Shown here: positions 29,689 through 38,737 of the stretch, piece by piece
How the letters are laid out: every line of letters begins with the position of its first letter
Numbering within the stretch: position 1 is the first letter of the stretch
From: a virus
Length of the DNA stretch: 46,104 nucleotides
Virus record (IMG/VR): IMGVR_UViG_3300050821_001130
Coordinates: 1-46,104 of that record
Direction: 5' to 3' (one strand)
Made by a program: the position numbers and the translations under genes
The notes under the pieces: model-generated
Seen by the model: only the letters and a program-made list of their open reading frames with translations
Databases searched by the model: none
What the model was told of the DNA's origin: nothing

Positions 29689-30749
29689 GCACACCTACAC
29701 TACCGCCAGCTCCTTCTCCTGGTGACCCGGGCAATCCTCAGGCCCCGGCAGCATCTCCGTCTACTCCGCTTCCTGCTGGTCTCCAGCAGGATACGGGGGC
29801 TGGAACCACAAACTCTGGATCCTACTTCTTCCAGGTGGTAGTAAACGGCAAGCCTGTTAACATTGTCTTGAACCAACAGGTTCAGGCTACCGACCAGGTC
29901 AATCCGAATATCACTGCCTCTGGTGAGGCACAACGCCAGTTCTTGCATCCGAATGATGTCACGACAGCCAACACTGTCATGGATCAGATTAAGACCATCC
30001 AGGACTGGTATGGTCAGGCGAACGTTCGTCAAAAGTACATCAATGAGATGTATCAGGCTGGTCTGATTTCCTCCAAGAAGTCGCCCTCAGCTAATGAAGT
30101 CGCTGCCGCTTGGGCCATGGTGGTTCAGGAAGCAGCCATCCAGAACAAGACACTGGGTTCTTCCGCAGTGTCCGCAGATGACCTTCTAGCGAAGGCTGCA
30201 CAGCAGGGTTGGTCTTCGATCAACCCGACACTCAGTACACAAGATGGTGGCGTAAACGGCACCGGCAATCTCAACAATGCTGTGGATTCTACTTCACAGA
30301 CTGAGACTGTCTATAAGTCATATGTTGACCCAGCTACTGCTATGGGTACACTCGCAGACTCCTACTTCCGTCTGATGGGACGTAACCCAACACCCAGCGA
30401 ATACAACGCTTTCATGACTTCGTTGTATGGCTATCAGAATGAAGTAAACACCGGCTCGGACAAGACAACCTCCAAGGGTCCGAACACTGGGGCAGCATTC
30501 GATCCTAGCACAGGTTTGCCGGTGGATCAGTCCGGAAGCTCTAGTGGTACAGACACACAGACCAACGTTGTTTCTCAGCGCGGCATTGCTCAGCGTGGTA
30601 TTCAGTTCCTTGCCGGGCAGCAGGCTCTCCAGTCCCCCGAAGAGGGAGCCTACCAGGCAGCCACAACCTATTTCAATGCTTTCATCAAGGCACTGGGTGC
30701 CCCCGCTGCCGGAATGGAAGCCTCCGGCCCAACCACAACCGTCCCGTAA
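29685..30749 (+). CDS. Hypothetical virion protein, 354 aa
   Basis: GTG 29685 in a GTGA overlap. Pro-rich N-terminus, then YFFQVVVNGKPVNIVLNQQV, helical middle (VMDQIKTIQDWYGQANVRQK) and YFRLMGRNPTPSEYNAFMTS, which resembles a repeated helical unit found in the following proteins. Ser/Thr/Gln-rich C-terminus. Likely part of the same internal complex. Confidence 0.72.
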   Translation: MSTPTLPPAPSPGDPGNPQAPAASPSTPLPAGLQQDTGAGTTNSGSYFFQVVVNGKPVNIVLNQQVQATDQVNPNITASGEAQRQFLHPNDVTTANTVMDQIKTIQDWYGQANVRQKYINEMYQAGLISSKKSPSANEVAAAWAMVVQEAAIQNKTLGSSAVSADDLLAKAAQQGWSSINPTLSTQDGGVNGTGNLNNAVDSTSQTETVYKSYVDPATAMGTLADSYFRLMGRNPTPSEYNAFMTSLYGYQNEVNTGSDKTTSKGPNTGAAFDPSTGLPVDQSGSSSGTDTQTNVVSQRGIAQRGIQFLAGQQALQSPEEGAYQAATTYFNAFIKALGAPAAGMEASGPTTTVP

Positions 30750-32427
30750 GGCTGAGGCCGCAAAGATTGTCCGGGTGCCGGTTCCCGTGGTGCACACTAC
30801 CATCAAGCCACCACCGGTACCCGTTCACAAGCCCGCCACCCATAAGGAGTCCAAGACAGTGGCTGTACTTTCTGGTCAGGAGATCCTGGACTTCCTTATG
30901 CAGGAAATTGGCAAGAACTATGTTTGGGGTGGACAGGATCCTAGTGTTGGCTTCGACTGTTCTGGACTGATGTGGTATGGTGCTCAGCACTTCGGCATCA
31001 ACATTCCTCGTACATCCAATGCGCAGATCGCTGCGCTCCGTAACATCCCACTAGCACAGGCACAGGTCGGAGACCTTGTGTTCTTCGACAGCGACAACAA
31101 CGGTCAGAGCGACCATGTTGGTATGTATGCTGGTAATGGACAGGTTCTAGTTGCCGACCATACAGGAACGACTATCCATGTAGCCCCTGTGTCTACAGAG
31201 GCTCGCATTACTGGTGTTGGCCGAATGCCGGGTGTTGTCAATACTAACGTGTTTGATGGTGGACTAACGAACGCCAGCTCTGCTGGCATCACTGGTGTAA
31301 ATGGCGCTGACTTCAGCGCTCTTCTTCCTAGCGCAAGGCCTACTTATGATCTCTTCGGATCTTTGGGACTCCAGTCCCCAAACTCTAGTCAGCTAAACGA
31401 GAACTACGGTTTGGCAGCTTCCTTCATGGAATCTGACCCTGAACTGGCCAACGTCTATAGTGAGGCTGTAGCGAACACGTGGAGTACAGATCAGTTCCAG
31501 GCTGCTCTACAGAATACCGACTGGTGGAAGGCCAACAGCGATAGTGCTCGTAAGATGCTTCAGGAGAAGTATGCAGATCCAGCACAGTATCAGCAGGACA
31601 TTCAGAACAAGACTACTGAACTCAGTGATTTGGCATCTAAGCTTGGCGTGCACCTATCTGCCACAGGTATGGCCTCTCTAGCCGACCTGTCACTAGTCAC
31701 CAACATGAACGATTCCCAGATCAATGGCTACCTGTCCAAGTATCTGGAGCTGTCCCAGCAGGGACACTTCAGCGGCTATGCCGGTCAGGTGGAGCTTGGA
31801 GTACGTGAGTATGCTCGTGAGATGGGCGTCCCTCTTACGGATGATTACGTGGAACGTGCAGTCTCTGGTATTGTGGCTGGAACGGACAGTCTACAGGCCC
31901 GTCGAGCGAATATCCAGACCATTGCACAGCAGACGTTTCCGGCGTATGCCAAGGAGATCAACGACGGTATGACCGTTGGTCAGATCGCTGCTCCTTATCT
32001 CGCAGCGCAGGCTAAGTTGTGGGAGACAGATCCCAACAAGATCGATCTATTCGATCCTACTCTACGCGGTGCTCTACAGAGCACTACTCCGCAGGGCTCT
32101 GATGCTATCCCATCACAGCTTCCACTATATGATTTCGAGAAGCAGTTGCGAAGCAACGCTAAGTGGCTTGGTACGAACAACGCTCGTGAGGCCGTTACTA
32201 GCACAGCTAGCCAGGTTCTCTCCGACATGGGGCTCACATCCCAGTCGCTTGGGGCGGCACCTCAGACAACCCCTAGCAGCGTCACAGACAACACGCGAGC
32301 TGACTTCGGTGGTCTCAGCGGCAGTACCAACTTCCCAACGCTTCAGGGACAGGCTCAGGCGCTTCCTACACAGGCTCCTACAGCCAGCTCGCTGGCACCT
32401 AACACCAGCTTTCAGGCAGGCGGCTAA
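30697..32427 (+). CDS. NlpC/P60 peptidase virion protein
   Basis: 576 aa from GTG 30697 with AAGG upstream; ATG 30676 is possible. Pro/Lys-rich N-terminus, then NlpC/P60: catalytic Cys88 in VGFDCSGLMWYG and His140 in DHVGMYAG. The rest (about 190-576) is a helical domain also present in the next gene (WSTDQFQAALQNTDWW; YDFEKQLRSNAKWL). Expected to cut peptide cross-links in the cell wall during entry. Confidence 0.85.
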   Translation: MPPLPEWKPPAQPQPSRKAEAAKIVRVPVPVVHTTIKPPPVPVHKPATHKESKTVAVLSGQEILDFLMQEIGKNYVWGGQDPSVGFDCSGLMWYGAQHFGINIPRTSNAQIAALRNIPLAQAQVGDLVFFDSDNNGQSDHVGMYAGNGQVLVADHTGTTIHVAPVSTEARITGVGRMPGVVNTNVFDGGLTNASSAGITGVNGADFSALLPSARPTYDLFGSLGLQSPNSSQLNENYGLAASFMESDPELANVYSEAVANTWSTDQFQAALQNTDWWKANSDSARKMLQEKYADPAQYQQDIQNKTTELSDLASKLGVHLSATGMASLADLSLVTNMNDSQINGYLSKYLELSQQGHFSGYAGQVELGVREYAREMGVPLTDDYVERAVSGIVAGTDSLQARRANIQTIAQQTFPAYAKEINDGMTVGQIAAPYLAAQAKLWETDPNKIDLFDPTLRGALQSTTPQGSDAIPSQLPLYDFEKQLRSNAKWLGTNNAREAVTSTASQVLSDMGLTSQSLGAAPQTTPSSVTDNTRADFGGLSGSTNFPTLQGQAQALPTQAPTASSLAPNTSFQAGG

Positions 32428-33737
32428 TGGTTAACGTTCCTCCGCAGTACATGCAGTGGGTTCAGTCTGCTGCTTCACAACTTAACCTACCAGTTGCCGT
32501 GGTGGCTGCTCAGATCGACCATGAGTCTGGCTTCGACAACACAGTTGTCGGTCAGTATGGCGAGAAGGGTATCGTTCAGTTTCTTCCTTCCACCTGGAAT
32601 GATGTCGCCAAGGGCGACCCAACCAACCTGGACAACGAGCTATCGGCCTATGTCACCTACATGAAGTCACTGCTCAACCAGGAAAATGGCAACATTCAGA
32701 TGGCCCTGGCTGCGTATAACGCAGGTCCGGGAAACACTCAGGCTGGTATGACCTATGCTGATACCATCTTGCAGAATGCGAACCTGCCGAACCTTGAGAC
32801 ACAGACTACTGACAATTCCGGTGTTGGCTTGGCTAACAGTAACGTGTCTCAGTATATCAGTCCCAACACGCCAGTGCTGTCTATCGACCAGCTTCGCTCC
32901 GAGTATCCCACAGTAGCAGCACTGATTACATCAGTACCCGAACTACAAAATGTCTACAACCAGGCAGTGTCCGGGACTTGGTCCACGGACAAGTTCATTG
33001 CAGCTGTTCAGAACTCTAAGTGGTGGGCGAGCACAAGCGCTACAGCGCGTCAGGCTTTCGCTACCATGAAGGCCGATCCAGCAACTTGGAATCAGAACAT
33101 CGACAACCTCCAGGCACAGATGACAGCTACGGCTGCTCAGCTTGGTGTTACGTTGACTCCTCAGCAGGCCCAGCAGATTGCGGTGGACGCAATCACCAAC
33201 GGGTATGACCAGAACACTGCGGTTCTTGACCAGAAGATGGCAGCTTACCTGAAGCCTGCTTCAGGTAATCACTTTGGTGGTCAGGCAGGATCCTATGAGG
33301 ACCAGATTCGTCAGTCGATGATGGACCTTGGTGTATTCATGCCTGAATCTCAGTTGGACAACCAGCTTCAGCAGATCGTTGCAGGGAAGCAGTCTGTGCA
33401 GGGCGTAACCGCCCAGCTTCGTACGCAGGCAGCTTCTATGTATCCAGCCTACTCTAATCAGATCAACAGTGGTATGAACCTGTCTGACATTGCTTCGCCT
33501 TATATGCAGCGTGCACAGCAGCTGCTTGAGCAGGGACCAGGCTCTGTCAATATCCAGACCCCTCTGATCAAGTCTGCTCTACAGTACACACAGGATGGGC
33601 AGCCTACGGCTATGCCCATGTACGACTTCGAGAAGCAGGTTCGTCAGGATCCTCGGTGGCTGTCTACAGACAACGCACAGGACGCATTCATGGCCAACGC
33701 TCACCAGGTGTTGACTAACTTCGGCTTTGCCTACTAG
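32427..33737 (+). CDS. Lytic transglycosylase virion protein (SLT)
   Basis: 436 aa, ATG 32427 in a TAATG overlap. Lysozyme-like SLT domain: catalytic Glu33 in IDHESGFD, GIVQFLPSTW (48-57), ALAAYNAGPG (93-102). C-terminal ~270 residues match the NlpC/P60 protein's helical domain (GTWSTDKFIAAVQNSKWW; YDFEKQVRQDPRWL). Cleaves the glycan chain of peptidoglycan, probably as the tail penetrates. Confidence 0.88.
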   Translation: MVNVPPQYMQWVQSAASQLNLPVAVVAAQIDHESGFDNTVVGQYGEKGIVQFLPSTWNDVAKGDPTNLDNELSAYVTYMKSLLNQENGNIQMALAAYNAGPGNTQAGMTYADTILQNANLPNLETQTTDNSGVGLANSNVSQYISPNTPVLSIDQLRSEYPTVAALITSVPELQNVYNQAVSGTWSTDKFIAAVQNSKWWASTSATARQAFATMKADPATWNQNIDNLQAQMTATAAQLGVTLTPQQAQQIAVDAITNGYDQNTAVLDQKMAAYLKPASGNHFGGQAGSYEDQIRQSMMDLGVFMPESQLDNQLQQIVAGKQSVQGVTAQLRTQAASMYPAYSNQINSGMNLSDIASPYMQRAQQLLEQGPGSVNIQTPLIKSALQYTQDGQPTAMPMYDFEKQVRQDPRWLSTDNAQDAFMANAHQVLTNFGFAY

Positions 33738-33745
33738 GAGGGTGA

Positions 33746-34723
33746 ATGGTCGCTAAGAATCCCGGTGGCACACCCAACACACCTCCGGTTACCAATCCGA
33801 AGCTTCAACTGCCAGTGAATCAGCTGACCTATAACGGCCAGCCAGTGGGAAATGTAAGCCCTGATCAGCAGTTGTTGAATGAGCTTCAGGGAATCCCTGG
33901 ACAGGAACGAGACGCTTATGCGGCTCTGACCACACTGTTCAACTCATATGGTCTTGGGACACTAGCACCTAAGATTCTGAGCTATCTTCAGAATGGTTAC
34001 GGTTCCGACACCATCACGGTGTTGCTTCAGCAGACACCGGAGTACAAGCAGCGTTTTGCTGGCAACGATGTCCGAATCAAGAACGGACTTCAAGTACTGA
34101 CACCAGCTGAGTATCTGTCTACGGAAGCATCCTACAAGCAGCTCCTTCGTCAGAATGGATTGTCTGATCACTTCGACAACCAGCAGAATTTCACTGACTG
34201 GATCGGCAAGGATGTCTCTCCTACAGAGCTTCAGGATCGCGTCACCATGGCCGTGCAGGCAACTACACAGGCCCCTCCAACCGTCACCCAGTATTTCAAC
34301 CAATTGGGTATTGGTACTGGTGATCTTGCAGCGTACTTCCTGAACGACCAGACTCCGACACCTGCTCTTCAGCTCAAGCTGAATCAGGCACAGATCGGTG
34401 GATCTGCACTCCAGAACAACCTCCAGATCTCCGCAGCGGACTCGCTTAAGTATGCTCAGATGGGTGTCACCTATCAGCAGGCACAGAGTGCCTATCAGCG
34501 TATTGCTGATATCCTTCCGACAGCCAGCCAGCTGTCTTCGATTTACCAGTCTCAAACACCAGTAAACCAGCAAACTCTGGAAGCTCAGTACTTGGGCTCT
34601 AGTGGTACTGCCCAGCTTGCTACTGAGCAGCTTGGTCGTCAGGAAATTGCGGCCTTCTCTGGTCAGTCTGGTGTTCAGAAGACTTCGTTCCAGCAGCAGA
34701 CAACTGGTGCTCCTGGATTTTAA
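33746..34723 (+). CDS. Virion protein of the ejection cluster, 325 aa
   Basis: ATG 33746 with AGGAGGGTGA directly upstream. Gln/Leu-rich and helical (LNELQGIPGQERDAYAALTT; ISAADSLKYAQMGVTYQQAQ). Features resemble the helical domains of the hydrolase proteins. Likely structural; no domain name. Confidence 0.7.
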   Translation: MVAKNPGGTPNTPPVTNPKLQLPVNQLTYNGQPVGNVSPDQQLLNELQGIPGQERDAYAALTTLFNSYGLGTLAPKILSYLQNGYGSDTITVLLQQTPEYKQRFAGNDVRIKNGLQVLTPAEYLSTEASYKQLLRQNGLSDHFDNQQNFTDWIGKDVSPTELQDRVTMAVQATTQAPPTVTQYFNQLGIGTGDLAAYFLNDQTPTPALQLKLNQAQIGGSALQNNLQISAADSLKYAQMGVTYQQAQSAYQRIADILPTASQLSSIYQSQTPVNQQTLEAQYLGSSGTAQLATEQLGRQEIAAFSGQSGVQKTSFQQQTTGAPGF

Positions 34724-34762
34724 GCAGAGGGTTTCCGGTATTCCTTATCCAAAACCGGACTT

Positions 34763-34834
34763 GGGCCTTTAGTGATAACGGAAGCACATCCGGCTTGCAC
34801 CCGGAGGGTCGGGGTTCGATTCCCCGTTGGTCCA
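34763..34834 (+). tRNA. tRNA-Ala (TGC)
   Basis: The only plus-strand tRNA. Acceptor GGGCCTT/TTGGTCC contains the G3-U70 wobble that identifies alanine tRNA (inner pairs 6 and 7 are T-T). Anticodon arm TCCGG/CCGGA with loop CTTGCAC (TGC), T arm CGGGG/CCCCG with TTCGATT. It supplies the one amino acid missing from the minus-strand array and sits in the late operon, so processing of the late mRNA could release it. Confidence 0.9.
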
Positions 34835-34945
34835 CTCCGCCACGTACAACTCAGCAGCGTGGTTGTGTATACAGTCTGAGACACTAATCAAAGTATCCGG
34901 CAAGCAACCCCGGCTTGACGCGGCTTAAAATGGGAGTAGCAAGGA

Positions 34946-35434
34946 ATGACTAACGAGTGGGATGACTCTACCGAGTCTGAGGGCATGAAGAACATGCGCA
35001 AGCAGCTCAAGGAACAGGCGAAGCTGATCAAGCAGTATCAGGACCAGCAGACCGAGTATCAGGAGAAGATGCGCGGAAGTGTTATTGCTCAGGCCCTAAC
35101 CAGTCGTGGCCTAGACGCTAAGGTAGCCAAGTTCTACCCGGCAGATCTAGGAACGGACGATGAGTCCGTGGACAAGTGGGTGAATGAGAACAAGGATATC
35201 TTCGGGCCTGCGCAGCCTGTAAGTACTCCTCAGACTCCAGAGACTACTCTGTCCGAACTAGAGCGCCGAGGTTATGAGGCCATGCAGGGCATGGAAGCTT
35301 ATGACGCTCGTGTTGTTCAGGACTTTAAGTCCCAAATGGACCAGATCAAGATGGATGGACCCTATGATGGCGAGAGGGCTACAGCTGAGCTGATGACTCT
35401 TCTCAAGGCCAACGGGGTGAACATCGCCTACTAA
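34946..35434 (+). CDS. Capsid scaffold protein
   Basis: 162 aa, ATG 34946. Acidic N-terminus, strong coiled coil (MRKQLKEQAKLIKQYQDQQT, residues 17-40), short linker and basic or mixed C-terminus. Directly before the capsid gene, the standard position. Assigned on composition and position. Confidence 0.78.
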   Translation: MTNEWDDSTESEGMKNMRKQLKEQAKLIKQYQDQQTEYQEKMRGSVIAQALTSRGLDAKVAKFYPADLGTDDESVDKWVNENKDIFGPAQPVSTPQTPETTLSELERRGYEAMQGMEAYDARVVQDFKSQMDQIKMDGPYDGERATAELMTLLKANGVNIAY

Positions 35435-35449
35435 AAAGGACAAGCCTAA

Positions 35450-36400
35450 ATGGCTAATGCGTATACTTCCACCAGTGCGGTGGCAGCGCTTGTCCAGACT
35501 GCGTATGATCGACTGGTCGAATTCCAGCTACGTGCCCAGCCTCTCCACCGTGAGATTGCTGACAAGCGCCCTGCACAGCAGGACAAGCCGGGTTCTTCCG
35601 TTGTCTTCAGTCTGTACAACGACCTAGCGACTGCTACCAGCACTCTGACTGAGACTGTTGACCCTGATGCGGTTGCCATTGGTAACCCAACTACGGTCAG
35701 CGTGACTCTGGCTGAGTACGGTAACGCCGTGCTTCGCACTCGTTTGCTGAACCTGTTCAGCTTCTCTGACATCGATCCGGCTATCGCCAACATCGTAGCG
35801 TTCAACATGGTTGACTCCATTGACGCTGTGGTGCTGAACGTGCTGATCGGTGGAACTAACGTCATTCGTGAGCAGGGTGGATCTATGGTCCTCTCTGGTG
35901 GAGCCAACGGCTCTATCACTTCGACTGACATCATGCAGTCCCGCGACGTCCGCGCCGCTGTGACTAAGCTTCGTACCGGTAAGGCTCTGCCTCGCAAGGG
36001 CGCGCTGTACTGGGCTGCGATTCACCCCGAGGTCTCCTATGACCTACGCTCCGAGTCCGGAACTATCGCGGGTTGGCGTGCACCGCACGTCTACTCTGCG
36101 CCTGGCTCTGTCTGGGCTGGTGAGATCGGAGAGTACGAGGGTGCCTACTTCGTAGAGACTCCACGTGCCTTCAACGACACCACTGGTTCGGCATCGACTC
36201 GTGTCTTCTACACCCTGTTCGCAGGACAGCAGGCACTGGCTGAGGCGTGCTCTGAGGACTTCCACGTGGTGATCGGTCCCGTGGTTGACAAGCTGATGCG
36301 TGCACGTCCGATCGGCTGGTATGGTGTGGCCGGTTGGAGCATCTACCGTCAGGCGGCCCTGTACCAGGTCCGTACGACTTCGAGCATCCACACAACGTAA
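35450..36400 (+). CDS. Major capsid protein (N4-gp56-like)
   Basis: 316 aa, ATG 35450. The motif set SVVFSLYNDLATATSTLTE, VTLAEYGNAVLRTRLLNLFS and AIANIVAFNMVDSIDAVVL resembles the N4-gp56 capsid family (HK97 fold). Forms the icosahedral shell. Family call is from memory of the pattern. Confidence 0.85.
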   Translation: MANAYTSTSAVAALVQTAYDRLVEFQLRAQPLHREIADKRPAQQDKPGSSVVFSLYNDLATATSTLTETVDPDAVAIGNPTTVSVTLAEYGNAVLRTRLLNLFSFSDIDPAIANIVAFNMVDSIDAVVLNVLIGGTNVIREQGGSMVLSGGANGSITSTDIMQSRDVRAAVTKLRTGKALPRKGALYWAAIHPEVSYDLRSESGTIAGWRAPHVYSAPGSVWAGEIGEYEGAYFVETPRAFNDTTGSASTRVFYTLFAGQQALAEACSEDFHVVIGPVVDKLMRARPIGWYGVAGWSIYRQAALYQVRTTSSIHTT

Positions 36401-36408
36401 GGTATGAG

Positions 36409-37338
36409 ATGACAAGCATCAAGTTCTCTGGGCAGGCCAGCGTTTCAGCGGCAACCTCTATTACAGTCCCGTTCGGCGGAACACCTGTTTCGGGGGACTT
36501 GGTGCTTGTCTTCATCCTTGTTGACAACGAGATCGTTACACACCAGCCAGGATGGGCAAGTGAATTCACTGCGACACCAAACCCCTGGTTCAAGCTCGAA
36601 TCCCTTCGAGCACCCGACTCTTCAACCCTTGGTGGCTGGTACCACACATGGAACGCCAGTGACAGCGGAAACTCCGCAACATTCACCTTCGTCCCAGCAC
36701 CAACCCTTGGTATCGGAGATAAGGATCTCCCCACAGCAAATGCTGTGGCTGCTGCTGTTGTCCTCAACGGAGCCAACTCCACTGCGGTACTGGAGCGCAA
36801 CATCTATGGGGTCTGGACAGACCTCTCTGTAAATATTACGGCTTCTCCTTTGAAGAAGCCGGGTTACGTGTTCCATGCCGTAGCAACCAACGGTTCTCAG
36901 ATGCCCATCACAGACAGTGATGGAAGTAGTGCTCTTATTCAGGGTGTCAGTGGGCCTGGTGGATCCGGACAGACTCTTGGTTTGTATCAGCGAACCAATC
37001 CTCCAGTGCCCTATGCACCAACCTTTACACTGGCCGATACGCCGCATAGCCTCATGGTATCCGCAGTAAGCGTGAGTGATAATCAGCCTCAACTATACAA
37101 CGGGCCATACATTGAAGAAGCACCTATGGGAATGAACGCGCTGATGGCGCGTTACAAGCTCAATCGTTACTTTACAGTGCTCAACAACGGTGGAGTTTTC
37201 AGCGCACAGCGCTACCAGTCCACTGATCAGATCGCGGCTGCCACTCAGGTGTTCGTGAACAACCAACCGATCAGTTCAACTGATCGAACCAATATTCTAG
37301 CCTCCGGTGTCGGGGGAGACTTTCAGGCGGTAACATAG
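36409..37338 (+). CDS. Beta-rich virion protein, possible decoration protein
   Basis: 309 aa from ATG 36409 (AAGGTATGAG before it). N-terminal beta-sandwich pattern (SVSAATSITVPFGGTPVSGD; WYHTWNASDSGNSATFTFVP), C-terminal part without clear family. Just after the capsid gene, so a capsid-decorating or carbohydrate-binding role is plausible. Confidence 0.68.
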   Translation: MTSIKFSGQASVSAATSITVPFGGTPVSGDLVLVFILVDNEIVTHQPGWASEFTATPNPWFKLESLRAPDSSTLGGWYHTWNASDSGNSATFTFVPAPTLGIGDKDLPTANAVAAAVVLNGANSTAVLERNIYGVWTDLSVNITASPLKKPGYVFHAVATNGSQMPITDSDGSSALIQGVSGPGGSGQTLGLYQRTNPPVPYAPTFTLADTPHSLMVSAVSVSDNQPQLYNGPYIEEAPMGMNALMARYKLNRYFTVLNNGGVFSAQRYQSTDQIAAATQVFVNNQPISSTDRTNILASGVGGDFQAVT

Positions 37339-37586
37339 TGGCTGCTCCAAAGAAGAAGGCAGTCAAGTCTGCCAAGCAGATCACACAGGTCAAGAAGGCT
37401 GTGCCTGCTGTAAAGAAGGCCGCCGCCAAGAAGGGCGGCCCTAAGCCCTCTATTCGTCCACCGATCAAGGGCAAGAAGCCAGCCACTGCTGGTAAGGACA
37501 TGACCCGAATGGGTCCCGGACCAAACCCAGGTAGCCAGTCGATTCCTTATCAGGGACCTGGCCCACAGGGATCAGGAGTATTCTAA
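37338..37586 (+). CDS. Lys/Ala-rich histone H1-like protein, 82 aa
   Basis: GTG 37338 in a TAGTG overlap. The first 55 residues are Lys/Ala/Pro repeats (PKKKAVKSAKQITQVKKAV; VKKAAAKKGGPKPS), like the C-terminal tail of histone H1; the end is Gly/Pro rich. Would bind DNA non-specifically. Its place among capsid genes suggests packaging with the genome. Confidence 0.75.
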   Translation: MAAPKKKAVKSAKQITQVKKAVPAVKKAAAKKGGPKPSIRPPIKGKKPATAGKDMTRMGPGPNPGSQSIPYQGPGPQGSGVF

Positions 37587-37587
37587 G

Positions 37588-37986
37588 ATGGCTGGAACAC
37601 CAGGAACCCCTCGCTTTGGGATCAACCCGGACCAGACTCCGGACCACACCGATGGTGTTGGTATTTCCCACATGAAGCTTCAGAAGGATGGCGGTACTTT
37701 CACAGAGTATCACTTCTCCTACAACCCGGCACAGAAGTCCCGTGCTATGGGCACCACTCGTGGTGCTGATCCAGGCCATGACTATACAGACGTTGAGCAC
37801 CAGGCCAACTACATGTGCAACCATGACGCCTACATGGGTGGATCTACAGTTGTCATGAATATGGACGAGCGCAAGGTTCTGACCAACACCATTTACAGCA
37901 TTCACTGCGAGTGGGCAGATCCGGGCACTGATGAGACTTCTGACAATGGTTGGGCTCCAGCCATGACCCGTGGAGCCTTTGACTAA
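37588..37986 (+). CDS. Hypothetical virion-cluster protein, 132 aa
   Basis: ATG 37588, 1 nt after the previous stop. Contains FTEYHFSYNPAQKSRAMGTT and YMCNHDAYMGGSTVVMNMDE. Asp/Gly/Thr rich. No family recognised; structural by position. Confidence 0.68.
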   Translation: MAGTPGTPRFGINPDQTPDHTDGVGISHMKLQKDGGTFTEYHFSYNPAQKSRAMGTTRGADPGHDYTDVEHQANYMCNHDAYMGGSTVVMNMDERKVLTNTIYSIHCEWADPGTDETSDNGWAPAMTRGAFD

Positions 37987-38375
37987 TGACTTGCTCTAGT
38001 GGCTGCCCTAAGCCGGGCAGCCATTCCTCATACGGGGAATGCATGCGCTCCAAGCGCCAGATGGTAGGCTTCGCACGCAGTGCCTATGGTGCAGACAAGA
38101 CCAAGGATAACCTACACGAGCGGGAGCTGAACCTCTACCGTGACCTCCGAGCCCAGGGTATCCAGCCTGATGGTACAGGAATGGCTAAGCTTGAGTTCGC
38201 CAAGCGCATGTCCGAGGAAACTGGAAGGGCCTACGGTCGTGACTTCCAGGCTGCGCCGAACGGCAAGGGCGGCTATGACGCCGTTTCGCACGAGACTGTC
38301 AAGCAGGTAACTGACATGGTTGATAAGTCTTCCGATATGCAGGTAATTCGCGACACCGCGAAGGGAATTCTATAA
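37986..38375 (+). CDS. Hypothetical protein, 129 aa
   Basis: ATG 37986 (TAATG overlap). MTCSSGCPKPGSHSSYGECM, a C ... C ... C start, then a charged helical region (NLHERELNLYRDLRAQGIQP). Possibly an assembly or virion component; a pattern known from actinophage genomes without function. Confidence 0.68.
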   Translation: MTCSSGCPKPGSHSSYGECMRSKRQMVGFARSAYGADKTKDNLHERELNLYRDLRAQGIQPDGTGMAKLEFAKRMSEETGRAYGRDFQAAPNGKGGYDAVSHETVKQVTDMVDKSSDMQVIRDTAKGIL

Positions 38376-38737
38376 TGTCTACTGCTGCGTATGCCACACT
38401 GGTTGGCAAGAGCCTAACTACAGACGTCCCCAACATCATTGACTTCAATACGATGGTGGAGAATGTAACCTTTCAGATTCTAGCCACTGGAACGGTTACA
38501 GCCGGAACCGTTACTCTACAGGTGTCTGTTGACGGAAAGACCTGGTTCAGTCCGCCGACTGCGGCCTTCACTAACCAGAGTGCTGCCACACTGGCTAACC
38601 CCTATGTACTTGTTACCAACACCAGCGCCCTATTCAGCCTTACCAGCCTAGCTGTGCGATACGCACAGGTTATCATTTCGGCTAACGTTACAGGTGGAGC
38701 TACTGTCTCTGCATACGTCTCTGCCTCTGGAGCCTAA
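38375..38737 (+). CDS. Beta-rich virion protein, 120 aa
   Basis: ATG 38375 (TAATG overlap). Mostly short beta-strands with Thr/Ser/Val (TVTAGTVTLQVSVDGKTWFS), like a small jelly-roll or Ig-like fold. A head-completion, decoration or tail subunit is possible. Confidence 0.68.
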   Translation: MSTAAYATLVGKSLTTDVPNIIDFNTMVENVTFQILATGTVTAGTVTLQVSVDGKTWFSPPTAAFTNQSAATLANPYVLVTNTSALFSLTSLAVRYAQVIISANVTGGATVSAYVSASGA

